DNA of 64,000 nt, taken from positions 310,001 to 374,000 of the forward strand of contig NZ_JADKYT010000001.1 in NCBI RefSeq assembly GCF_015354445.1, written 5' to 3'. The stretch comes from Methylophilus sp. QUAN (lineage in GTDB: Bacteria; Pseudomonadota; Gammaproteobacteria; Burkholderiales; Methylophilaceae). This document shows, in pieces, positions 37,020-44,605 of the stretch; the first letter of the stretch is position 1; each line of letters starts with the position of its first letter. Both the position numbers and the translations under genes were made by a program. The notes below the pieces were generated by a model. It saw nothing but the letters and a program-made list of their open reading frames with translations, was not told the DNA's origin and did no database searches.

Positions 37020-38285
37020 TTACTTTTTTAATAGCGGCTCAATTGCTACCATCAATCTCTGTGTCGTCCCTCTATGCTGCAACGTAAATCCCTTCGCTGC
37101 CTGCGCCATGGCTTGCACTTTCATGCTATCCGCTGCCAGGGCCGCAATCATGCCATGCAACTCAGCCACATCACTTAATTGCACCGCGGCATTCGCCGCG
37201 ACCGCCGCCTGCGTCACTTGCGCAAAATTAAACATATTCGGCCCCAATATCGTTGGCACGCCCATGGCCGCTGCTTCAATCAGGTTCTGCCCCCCCAGCG
37301 GCTGCAAACTGCCACCCATCACCGCGAAATCACTCGCGGCGTAATAGGTGTACATCTCACCCATGCTATTGCCCAGCACCACCTGTACATCGTTATTCAA
37401 GGGTTGCACCAGTTCTGTACGCAATACATAACGCAAGCCGCGTGCCTTTAGTAGTGATTCCACTTCGGCAAAGCGTTGCGGGTGGCGCGGCACTAACAGC
37501 GTGAGCACGTCCGTGCCTTGCACGGCATCGAGGATTAATGACTCTTCACCTTCACGCGTACTGGCAGCCATGAACACGGTGCGGTCTTTACCTAGCAATT
37601 GGCGCAGCGAGGCGCCTTTTTCTGCACTGTCTGCGGGCGGCGTGACATCGAATTTCAAATTACCGCAGATGATGGGATGTTGTGCCCCCAGTACTTGCAG
37701 GCGCTCGGCATCGGCAGCCGTTTGTGCGGCGACCAGCGAGAGTTGTTGCAAACCGCGGCGTGTCAGGCCGCCGAGTTTGGCGTAGCCAGCGGCCGATTTG
37801 GGTGAGAGGCGGGCACTCAGCAATGCCATGGGGATGCCTAGCCGCGTGGCCTGATTAATGAGATGGAACCATAGCTCGGTTTCCATTAACAAACCTAAGT
37901 CAGGGTTGAAGTGCGCCAGAAAACGTTTGCTGGCACCCGGCGTATCTACCGGCAGGTAGGCTTGCAGCACACGGCCATTGGCAATTTCCTGCTTAAAGAG
38001 CTGACTGCTGGTGTCGCGGCCGGTGGGCGTGCCGTGGGTGATCAAGAGCTGGTGTTGCGGATAGTGTGCCAGCAGGGCTTGAATCAGTGGTTGTGTGGCG
38101 CGTGTTTCACCCACCGAAACACAATGCACCCAAATGACAGGTGCATTAACGGATTGTGTGTAAAAGCCGTAGCGTTCACCCACATGCTGGCGGTATTCAG
38201 GTTGCTTGAGGCCGCGCCAGAATAGCTTGAGGGGCAGCAGGGCGGCTACCGCGAACATGAGCAGGGTATAGACGAATCTTGGCAT
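37020..38285 (-). CDS. waaA: 3-deoxy-D-manno-octulosonic acid (Kdo) transferase
   Basis: About 421 residues. An N-terminal membrane anchor (MPRFVYTLLMFAVAALLPL) is followed by a GT-B glycosyltransferase. WVHCVSVGE, THGTPTGRD, LLMETELWFHLI and the C-terminal GGSLQPLGGQNLIEAAAMGVP are WaaA signatures. The enzyme adds Kdo to lipid A precursor at the inner membrane, an essential step of lipopolysaccharide synthesis. The start at 38285 matches family starts; the open frame extends further upstream without family support. It is divergent from nrdJa. Confidence 0.93.
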   Translation of the reverse strand: MPRFVYTLLMFAVAALLPLKLFWRGLKQPEYRQHVGERYGFYTQSVNAPVIWVHCVSVGETRATQPLIQALLAHYPQHQLLITHGTPTGRDTSSQLFKQEIANGRVLQAYLPVDTPGASKRFLAHFNPDLGLLMETELWFHLINQATRLGIPMALLSARLSPKSAAGYAKLGGLTRRGLQQLSLVAAQTAADAERLQVLGAQHPIICGNLKFDVTPPADSAEKGASLRQLLGKDRTVFMAASTREGEESLILDAVQGTDVLTLLVPRHPQRFAEVESLLKARGLRYVLRTELVQPLNNDVQVVLGNSMGEMYTYYAASDFAVMGGSLQPLGGQNLIEAAAMGVPTILGPNMFNFAQVTQAAVAANAAVQLSDVAELHGMIAALAADSMKVQAMAQAAKGFTLQHRGTTQRLMVAIEPLLKK

Positions 38286-38445
38286 GGCGTTATTCTCGCA
38301 TATTTGCGCTGACATCTTGTTGGCACGCACCAATGAAATGCATGCAAAACACGAGAGTGATGACTCACCTATGCCTGAGGCCTTGTAGTAAAAGTGATTG
38401 CAAGAATGCAAGCAATACGCACCAAAAAAAGGCGTAAAAAATGGG

Positions 38446-38474
38446 TTGACGTCAACAAAATATAGGCATAAATT
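38446..38474 (+). promoter_or_regulatory. Sigma-70 promoter for nrdJ genes
   Basis: TTGACG (38446-38451), a 17-bp spacer and TAAATT (38469-38474) form a good sigma-70 promoter. Transcription would begin near 38481, just before the first NrdR box, leaving a leader of about 180 bases before nrdJa. Confidence 0.6.
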
Positions 38475-38484
38475 ACTGCCACCA

Positions 38485-38531
38485 ACACAAGATGTTGTGT
38501 TTGATTGGGGCTGCAACACAAGCCATCGTGT
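38485..38531 (+). promoter_or_regulatory. Pair of NrdR boxes, 31 bp apart
   Basis: ACACAAGATGTTGTGT (38485-38500) and ACACAAGCCATCGTGT (38516-38531) match the NrdR box pattern acaCwAtATaTwGtgt. Their starts are exactly 31 bp apart, the three-turn spacing seen for NrdR operators. They lie immediately downstream of the promoter -10 box. NrdR is the ATP/dATP-responsive repressor of ribonucleotide reductase genes; its gene is not in this window. Confidence 0.8.
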
Positions 38532-38661
38532 GCGGCAAAATAAGCCCGCAAATGCTTGTTTCAAGCCAATCTTCGTGCCAACGCGTTGTCAGCCGCAGGG
38601 GTTTTTTCCGGTTCACAGCGCGTTATCAATTAATAAGAATCACCAAAGGTGGGAGAACTCA

Positions 38662-40827
38662 ATGCTGAAAGCCGTTGAACAAAAGAAAGTCCATTCAGAA
38701 GAGGTCGCCGTCGATATTCCGGTGCAGCCTGTCTCGCTTGATATTTGGGACAAGAAATACCGTCTCAAAACTAAATCTGGTGAGCATGTTGATCAAGACA
38801 TGGACGACTCTTACAGCCGCGTGGCACGCGCATTGGCTGATGTTGAAACCACCGAAGCCAAAAAAGCCGAATGGCACGAAAAATTCCTGTGGGCATTGCG
38901 TCGTGGCGCGATTCCGGCAGGCCGCATTACCTCCAACGCTGGTGCGCAAGAGCACAAGCCAGCCACTTCTACCATTAACTGTACTGTTTCCGGCGTGGTC
39001 GAAGACAGCATGGACAATATCCTGGGCAAAGTACACGAAGCTGGCCTGACCCTTAAAGCCGGTTGCGGTATCGGTTACGAGTTTTCTACCTTGCGTCCAA
39101 AAGGCGCATTTGTGGCCGGTGCCGGGGCTTATACTTCCGGCCCGCTGTCGTTTATGGATATCTACGACAAAATGTGTTTCACCGTCTCATCTGCCGGTGG
39201 CCGCCGTGGTGCACAAATGGCCACCTTTGATATTTCGCATCCTGACGTGACGGACTTTATTAAAGCCAAACGTGAAAACGGCCGTCTGCGCCAGTTCAAC
39301 CTGAGCTGCCTGATTACCAAAGAATTTATGGAGGCCGTGAAAGCCGATGCTGAATGGCGTTTGGCCTTCCCGGTCACCGAGAAAGAAGCCATTATTGATG
39401 GCCTCAATGTGAATGACGAGTCACAAGTGGTGTGGCGTGACTGGCCGATCAAAGGCAAATACCTGACCAAAACTGAAGGCCCTGAGGCCGGTAAAGTCGC
39501 TTGCCGTATCTACAAAACCATCAAGGCGCGCCGTCTGTGGGACGTGATTATGTCTTCCACCTACGACTTTGCCGAGCCAGGCTTTATCCTCATCGATCGC
39601 GTCAACGAGATGAACAACAACTGGTTCTGCGAAAACATCCGCGCCACCAACCCATGTGGCGAGCAACCATTGCCACCTTACGGCGCCTGCCTGCTGGGTT
39701 CCGTCAACCTTACCAAGTTTGTACGCCAGCCATTCACCGACGACGCGCATTTTGACTGGGACGAATACCGCGAAGTGGTCGGCGTGTTCACCCGCATGCT
39801 GGATAACGTGGTGGAAATCAACGGCCTGCCATTGGAGCAACAGCGTCAGGAAATCGCCCGCAAACGCCGTCACGGCATGGGCTACCTGGGCCTGGGTTCA
39901 ACCCTGACCATGCTCAAAATGAAATATGGTGAAGAAGACTCAGTGAAATTCACTGAAGAAGTCACCCGCATCATGGCCGAAGTGGGCTGGGAAGTTGGCG
40001 TGCAACTGGCTGAAGAAAAAGGCCCGGCACCGATCATGGACGAGAAATTTGAAGTCACCGCCGACATGCTGCGCGTACGCCCGGAAATGGCCGCCGATGG
40101 CATCAAGGTTGGCCAGAAACTTGCCGGTAAAGTGTTGCTGGGTAAATACAGCCGCTACATGCAGCAATTCCCTGAAGGCCTGCGTAACCAGATCGCGACC
40201 AAAGGCGTGCGTTTTACCCACCACAGTTCCATCGCGCCAACCGGTACGATTTCACTGAGCCTGGCCAACAACGCCAGTAACGGTATCGAGCCTAGCTTTG
40301 CCCACCACTATGCCCGTAACGTCATCCGTGAAGGCAAAAAGTCCAAAGAGAAAGTAGATGTATTCAGCTACGAGCTGCTGGCTTATCGCGAACTGGTGAA
40401 TGCCAACGCCATGCCGTTCAGCGACAAGCCGGAAGAGCAATTGCCGGATTACTTCCTCGATTCATCCACCATCATGGCGAAAGCGCACGTCGATATTCAG
40501 GCCGCCGCACAAAAATGGATTGATAGCTCCATCTCCAAAACCATTAACGTGCCGACCGATTACGACTTTGAGGATTTCAAAAACATCTACCTCTACGCGT
40601 ATGACAAAGGCCTGAAAGGTTGTACGACTTTCCGTTTCAATCCTGAGGCATTCCAGGGTGTATTGGTGACCGAGAAAGACCTCGAAAGCACCACGTACAA
40701 ATTCACCTTGGAAGATGGCACTGAGATTGAAGCCAAAGGTAATGAAGAGATTGAATACGACGGAGAAATCCACACAGCGGCCAACTTATTCGACGCCTTT
40801 AAAGAAGGCTATTACGGAAAATTTTAG
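38662..40827 (+). CDS. nrdJa: Class II (B12-dependent) ribonucleotide reductase, catalytic part NrdJa
   Basis: About 721 residues. Catalytic cysteines include C107 (INCTVSG) and finger-loop C332 (NPCGEQPLPPYGACLLGSVN). GGRRGAQMATFDISHPD and SIAPTGTISL are conserved in coenzyme-B12-dependent reductases. It reduces ribonucleotides to deoxyribonucleotides with or without oxygen. The C-terminal redox tail is missing here and is supplied by the separate downstream gene, as in Pseudomonas NrdJa/NrdJb. The ATG at 38662 has GGGAGAACTC in front; upstream in-frame codons overlap the NrdR boxes and are not coding. Confidence 0.92.
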   Translation: MLKAVEQKKVHSEEVAVDIPVQPVSLDIWDKKYRLKTKSGEHVDQDMDDSYSRVARALADVETTEAKKAEWHEKFLWALRRGAIPAGRITSNAGAQEHKPATSTINCTVSGVVEDSMDNILGKVHEAGLTLKAGCGIGYEFSTLRPKGAFVAGAGAYTSGPLSFMDIYDKMCFTVSSAGGRRGAQMATFDISHPDVTDFIKAKRENGRLRQFNLSCLITKEFMEAVKADAEWRLAFPVTEKEAIIDGLNVNDESQVVWRDWPIKGKYLTKTEGPEAGKVACRIYKTIKARRLWDVIMSSTYDFAEPGFILIDRVNEMNNNWFCENIRATNPCGEQPLPPYGACLLGSVNLTKFVRQPFTDDAHFDWDEYREVVGVFTRMLDNVVEINGLPLEQQRQEIARKRRHGMGYLGLGSTLTMLKMKYGEEDSVKFTEEVTRIMAEVGWEVGVQLAEEKGPAPIMDEKFEVTADMLRVRPEMAADGIKVGQKLAGKVLLGKYSRYMQQFPEGLRNQIATKGVRFTHHSSIAPTGTISLSLANNASNGIEPSFAHHYARNVIREGKKSKEKVDVFSYELLAYRELVNANAMPFSDKPEEQLPDYFLDSSTIMAKAHVDIQAAAQKWIDSSISKTINVPTDYDFEDFKNIYLYAYDKGLKGCTTFRFNPEAFQGVLVTEKDLESTTYKFTLEDGTEIEAKGNEEIEYDGEIHTAANLFDAFKEGYYGKF

Positions 40828-40834
40828 TGTTTGC

Positions 40835-40950
40835 CTGCTGCGCTCGCCATTGCGGCGTTAAAAAGCAGTTTTAAATCCTCATGTACTATTTGTACACTCC
40901 GGTTTAAAACCGCTTTTCGCCTGGCACTGGCTTCGCTCGCAACGGCAACC
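40835..40950. repeat. Long imperfect inverted repeat between nrdJa and nrdJb
   Basis: The core arms GCGTTAAAAAGCAGTTTTAAA (as GCG..TTTTAAA) and TTTAAAACCGCTTTTCGC face each other around TGTACTATTTGTACA; outer segments TGCGCTCGCCA and TTCGCTCGCAACGGC pair less well. The structure spans about 115 bp of the 190-bp gap. It looks like a mobile intergenic palindrome (REP-like) that could attenuate or stabilise the downstream nrdJb message. Confidence 0.6.
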
Positions 40951-41017
40951 ATCTAAAATTTGAGAATGTTAAAAGATTGAATTTATTGAAAAATTAAGCT
41001 CCAATAGGGAGAACAAC

Positions 41018-41710
41018 ATGGCAATCAAAATCGACAAAAAAATCACCGCCTACAAACTGGTGACCGATGAAGACAAAAAAGCAGCCGAGGCCGCAGCAGC
41101 GCCTGTCGCAAACATCATTCAAATGGGTGAACCATTGAGCCGCCCAGATATGCTCGTGGGTAACACCTACAAAATCAAAACGCCGGTGACTGAGCACGCG
41201 CTCTACATCACCATCAACGACGTCATCATGTACGAAGGCACGCCACAAGAGCACCGCCGTCCGTTTGAGATCTTCATCAACTCCAAAAACATGGAGCACT
41301 TCCAGTGGATAGTCGCGCTGACCCGCGTCATGTCCGCCGTGTTCCGCAAAGGTGGCGATGTCACCTTCCTGGTAGAAGAATTGAAAAGCGTGTTTGAACC
41401 TTCAGGCGGTTACTTCAAAAAAGGCGGCAAATTTGTGCCTAGCCTGGTAGCAGAGATTGGTGAAGTAGTGGAAAAACACCTGCAAGAAATCGGCATGTTG
41501 AAAAAGCCAGGCTTAGACGAACATCAGCAAAAACTGGTGGAAGAGAAAAAAGCGGAATACCTGGAAAAACACGCCAAATCAGGTGAAGAATCAAACGACG
41601 AAGGCTTCCCAAAAGGTGCGCAGCTTTGCAAGAAGTGTAATACCAAAGCCAGCATCCTGATGGATGGATGCATGACTTGCTTGAACTGCGGCGATAGTAA
41701 GTGCGGTTAA
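41018..41710 (+). CDS. nrdJb: Class II ribonucleotide reductase, C-terminal part NrdJb
   Basis: About 230 residues. It holds the TSCPD-type region (ITINDVIMYEGTPQEHRRPFEIFINS...) and ends in a cysteine-rich tail with CKKCNTKA and MTCLNCGDSKCG, which combines zinc-ribbon-like pairs with the shuttle cysteines needed to re-reduce the active site in NrdJa. AGGGAG lies 6-7 bases before the ATG. It is separated from nrdJa by a long inverted repeat and followed by a clear terminator. Confidence 0.88.
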   Translation: MAIKIDKKITAYKLVTDEDKKAAEAAAAPVANIIQMGEPLSRPDMLVGNTYKIKTPVTEHALYITINDVIMYEGTPQEHRRPFEIFINSKNMEHFQWIVALTRVMSAVFRKGGDVTFLVEELKSVFEPSGGYFKKGGKFVPSLVAEIGEVVEKHLQEIGMLKKPGLDEHQQKLVEEKKAEYLEKHAKSGEESNDEGFPKGAQLCKKCNTKASILMDGCMTCLNCGDSKCG

Positions 41711-41723
41711 TCGTTAATTAAAT

Positions 41724-41748
41724 AAAAGGAGCTTCGGCTCCTTTTTTA
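41724..41748 (+). terminator. Rho-independent terminator of nrdJb
   Basis: AAAAGGAGC, TTCG tetraloop and GCTCCTTTT with TTTTTTATT following. The terminator ends only 6 bases before the start codon of the AT-rich cassette, and its left arm contains the only AAAGGAG near that start. Confidence 0.9.
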
Positions 41749-41754
41749 TTACCT

Positions 41755-42936
41755 ATGCATAAACCATTAATAATCTACTTGGATAGTTCTGATATATCCA
41801 ATTTATCTGACGATACGAGACGTACTCGAGAGTTAGTAGAAATTGAAAAAGAGCTTTTTTCTTTAAAAGATGAGGGGTTAATAGAATTCAGATTTAGCCA
41901 TGTACATGTTATTGAGGCCGCGCCAACAGAGCCCCTGTATGTTGACTTAGCGCATAAGCGATTTTCTTATATCAAGAAATTATGTGGGTACAAATGCTTC
42001 GTTACTCCTATAAAAATTATAAAAATGGAAGCATTGAGATTAGGTGCAACTAATGAGTCCTTGATTGAAATATTAAATGATGAGGGAGTTTGGTTTCCCC
42101 CGCTTGATATGGAAGATGGATTTGTGGATTTTGCAAGCGAGTTTAGACAGAGAATTGCATCTGAACCGGATCGCAAGAACCGGAGAATAGCAGAGAGAAA
42201 GTTTTTCGAGAAAAATGGTAATTTCACTGCGTTTGCAAAAAAAACTATCAAAGATGCAGCACCAGCATTCGTAGAAGAGCTTTGCTCTAAATATCCTTTG
42301 CGGCCAGAAAATATTGAGCGCGCCAATAAAGTTTTCTTAGAAACGGGTTCAATTAAGTATTTATTAAATGAGGCAAAAAAGTCGTTAGTTGATATGGAAT
42401 CTATTGGTCATTGGTATGCTAAACAATGGGATTTGTTAATACCAAACTCAGCGTATCTTCGAGAAATTGGAATGAATTTAAAAGAGCAACTCGTAGACTT
42501 TAATAGAAACCTTAAATCTTCAAATGATAATCTGAAGAAGTTGGCTTTGAAGAGTATTGATACAGCTAAAATGGCAGAAGAAAACTTTTCTAAGCTCTCT
42601 CAGAGTTTGCCCTTGAGCATTGCACAGAAAATTGCGAGTGATCAGAAAGTCGAATTATCCCAAATTCCAAATTGGGACCTTACGCCATCATTGTTATCTA
42701 TGACTTGTACCTATGTAAGCTTAATTAAATCAATCGTACAAAGTGGTCAAAAGCCAAGAGCGAGTGATTTTGGTGATGTTTACCATGCTTCATTCGTTCC
42801 ACATGTTGATTTTTTCCGTGCTGATGGAGCGATAGCTTCCGCTATAGCCAAAGCAAAAATGCCTTTGAAGACTGTTATTGTCCCCAAGCTTGAAAATTTG
42901 CCAGAACAAATACGATTGAAGTTAAAAAACAAATGA
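41755..42936 (+). CDS. PIN-like nuclease domain protein, cassette gene 1
   Basis: 393 residues, unknown family. The ends look like a PIN domain split by a long helical insert: D10 in IIYLDSSDISNL, E54 in HVHVIEAAP, then D338/D341 in RASDFGDVYHASFVPHVDFFRAD with D352 and D357, reproducing the four-acid order of PIN ribonucleases. Residues ~110-310 are mostly helical. It begins the AT-rich block, 6 bases after the nrdJb terminator, without an accessible ribosome site; no alternative upstream start is in frame. PIN proteins are usually RNases in toxin or defence roles; here function is inference. Gene 2 follows after 39 bp. Confidence 0.6.
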   Translation: MHKPLIIYLDSSDISNLSDDTRRTRELVEIEKELFSLKDEGLIEFRFSHVHVIEAAPTEPLYVDLAHKRFSYIKKLCGYKCFVTPIKIIKMEALRLGATNESLIEILNDEGVWFPPLDMEDGFVDFASEFRQRIASEPDRKNRRIAERKFFEKNGNFTAFAKKTIKDAAPAFVEELCSKYPLRPENIERANKVFLETGSIKYLLNEAKKSLVDMESIGHWYAKQWDLLIPNSAYLREIGMNLKEQLVDFNRNLKSSNDNLKKLALKSIDTAKMAEENFSKLSQSLPLSIAQKIASDQKVELSQIPNWDLTPSLLSMTCTYVSLIKSIVQSGQKPRASDFGDVYHASFVPHVDFFRADGAIASAIAKAKMPLKTVIVPKLENLPEQIRLKLKNK

Positions 42937-42975
42937 ATCCTGATGTTTGTAAAATCAACTGTTTAAGGAAAAGTG

Positions 42976-43461
42976 ATGCAAGATTTTTTAGATAAGCTGA
43001 CATCCTATAATTTATTCAACAATTTATTGCCTGGAGTCATTTTTTTGACATTTTTCAATGAGTTGCTGAGTATTGATTTGTTGGGGGAAAACCTCGCAAA
43101 AGCTTTTTTTATTAGCTATTTTGTCGGGCTGATAATTGGCCGAATCGGTTCTCTAATAATCGAGCCCATTTTAAAGAAGGTTGGCTTTATAAAGTTTGCT
43201 TCCTATGAGAACTTTGTTGAAGCATCTAAGAAAGACCCTAAAATCGATATTCTTTCTGAGTCCAATAATATTTACAGAGTAATAATCGCAACCTTCGTTC
43301 TAATCCTCATCGCAATTGGATATGAAAAATTAGCAAATGAGTGTGTATGGTTTTATGAACACAGATTAATCATTTTTTCAGTTGCTGTTTTATTACTATT
43401 TCTATTTTCTTATCGTAAACAAACTGCATACATAAATAAAAGAGTTGCTTCTGCTAAGTAA
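42976..43461 (+). CDS. Small membrane protein, cassette gene 2
   Basis: About 161 residues with hydrophobic stretches near residues 15-30, 38-60, 95-115 and 123-142, so three or four membrane helices, and a basic C-terminus. A polar loop (FASYENFVEASKKDPKIDILSES) lies between the two halves. No family is recognised. AAGGAAAA precedes the ATG. It lies 13 bp before the metallo-beta-lactamase-fold gene, so the two are very likely co-expressed; a membrane effector or anchor role in a defence cassette is possible but unproven. Confidence 0.65.
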   Translation: MQDFLDKLTSYNLFNNLLPGVIFLTFFNELLSIDLLGENLAKAFFISYFVGLIIGRIGSLIIEPILKKVGFIKFASYENFVEASKKDPKIDILSESNNIYRVIIATFVLILIAIGYEKLANECVWFYEHRLIIFSVAVLLLFLFSYRKQTAYINKRVASAK

Positions 43462-43474
43462 GGGGAACGTAGTT

Positions 43475-44545
43475 ATGGCGGATTATTTTGAGATTGATTT
43501 CCTTGGAGTAGAGACGGCGAAAAGTGGAGATGCAATCACTTTGCGCTACTCTGTAAACGGTGCTTCGGCTATTCATGTGGTTGATGGTGGATACGTCGAA
43601 ACAGGAGATCAAATTATTGAGCATTTAAAAACATACTATGGCACTACTGTTGTCGACCATGTAGTCCTAACTCATCCAGATCGTGATCATGCAAATGGTT
43701 TAAGGGCAGTGTTGGAACGATGTACAGTTCGCAATTTATGGATGAATAGGCCATGGATTTATGCGGACAGGTTGATTGAGCAGTTTGAGGGATACAGTTC
43801 TGTTGATGCGTTAAGAAGAAAGTTACGCTCAACTTATGATGCTACAGCTACGTTAGAAGACATTGCTATGGCAAGGAATATCCCGATACATGCCCCTCTT
43901 CAAGGGCAAGCGATTGGCGCATTTCTTGTGATGGCTCCTACTTTGACGAGATATTTAGAGCTTATTGTAGATTCGGAAAAAACACCGGAGAAAGTGGATG
44001 AGCCTATTTTTGACAGTGCTGTAAACGGGCTTTGGGGGGCGGTAAAGAAGGCAACGAGCTATGTAAAATCATTGTGGGGAGAGGAGTATTTTCCACCAGA
44101 ACCTACAAGTCGTGAAAATGAAATGAGTGTAGTTCAGGCGGCGTATTTAAATGGCAATAAAATTTTATTGACTGGCGATGCAGGAAGGGAGGCTTTGCAA
44201 GAGGTCATTGATTATGCGCCTTATGTTGGACTTACTTTACCTGGGATAGATAAATTTCAAGTGCCGCATCATGGTGGCCGACATAATGTCTCTACTGAAA
44301 TACTAGATCAGCTAGTTGGGCCCAGGTTGAAATATCAAACAGGTCAATCAACGTGGAGTGCTTATTGTAGTTCCGCAAAAGCAGATAAAGATCACCCTAA
44401 AAAGTCGGTACAAAGGGCTATGATGCATCGAGGCGGAAATTGGTTTGAAACTGAGGGTAAATGTGTCAGAACTGGCGTGGGGATTGAACGAGCGGGCTGG
44501 GTTGCTATTCAACAACCTGCTTATCCGGAAGACCAAGAAGAATAA
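43475..44545 (+). CDS. ComEC/Rec2-type metallo-beta-lactamase-fold hydrolase, cassette gene 3
   Basis: About 356 residues. The metal motif is LTHPDRDHANGL (H67, D69, D71, H72), the HxDxDH variant typical of ComEC/Rec2-like proteins rather than HxHxDH. LLTGDAGREAL and FQVPHHGGRHN supply the later ligands. The fold suggests a nuclease or phosphodiesterase; no membrane segments or signal peptide are present, so it acts in the cytosol. A ~60-residue insert with Trp-rich NGLWGAVKKATSYVKSLWGEEY interrupts the domain. AAGGGGAACG precedes the ATG. It is the most conserved-looking member of the AT-rich cassette. Confidence 0.8.
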   Translation: MADYFEIDFLGVETAKSGDAITLRYSVNGASAIHVVDGGYVETGDQIIEHLKTYYGTTVVDHVVLTHPDRDHANGLRAVLERCTVRNLWMNRPWIYADRLIEQFEGYSSVDALRRKLRSTYDATATLEDIAMARNIPIHAPLQGQAIGAFLVMAPTLTRYLELIVDSEKTPEKVDEPIFDSAVNGLWGAVKKATSYVKSLWGEEYFPPEPTSRENEMSVVQAAYLNGNKILLTGDAGREALQEVIDYAPYVGLTLPGIDKFQVPHHGGRHNVSTEILDQLVGPRLKYQTGQSTWSAYCSSAKADKDHPKKSVQRAMMHRGGNWFETEGKCVRTGVGIERAGWVAIQQPAYPEDQEE

Positions 44546-44605
44546 CCACCCTAAGGACTTAGCGGTTAATGATGGTTCAGTTAAACGGTTGGAGTTAAAA
44601 GTTCA

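Noticed and set aside
38286-38661. Cobalamin riboswitch before nrdJa (or metH)
   Set aside because: No B12-box-like conserved core was seen; the nrdJa leader is explained by promoter and NrdR boxes, and the metH leader is too short.
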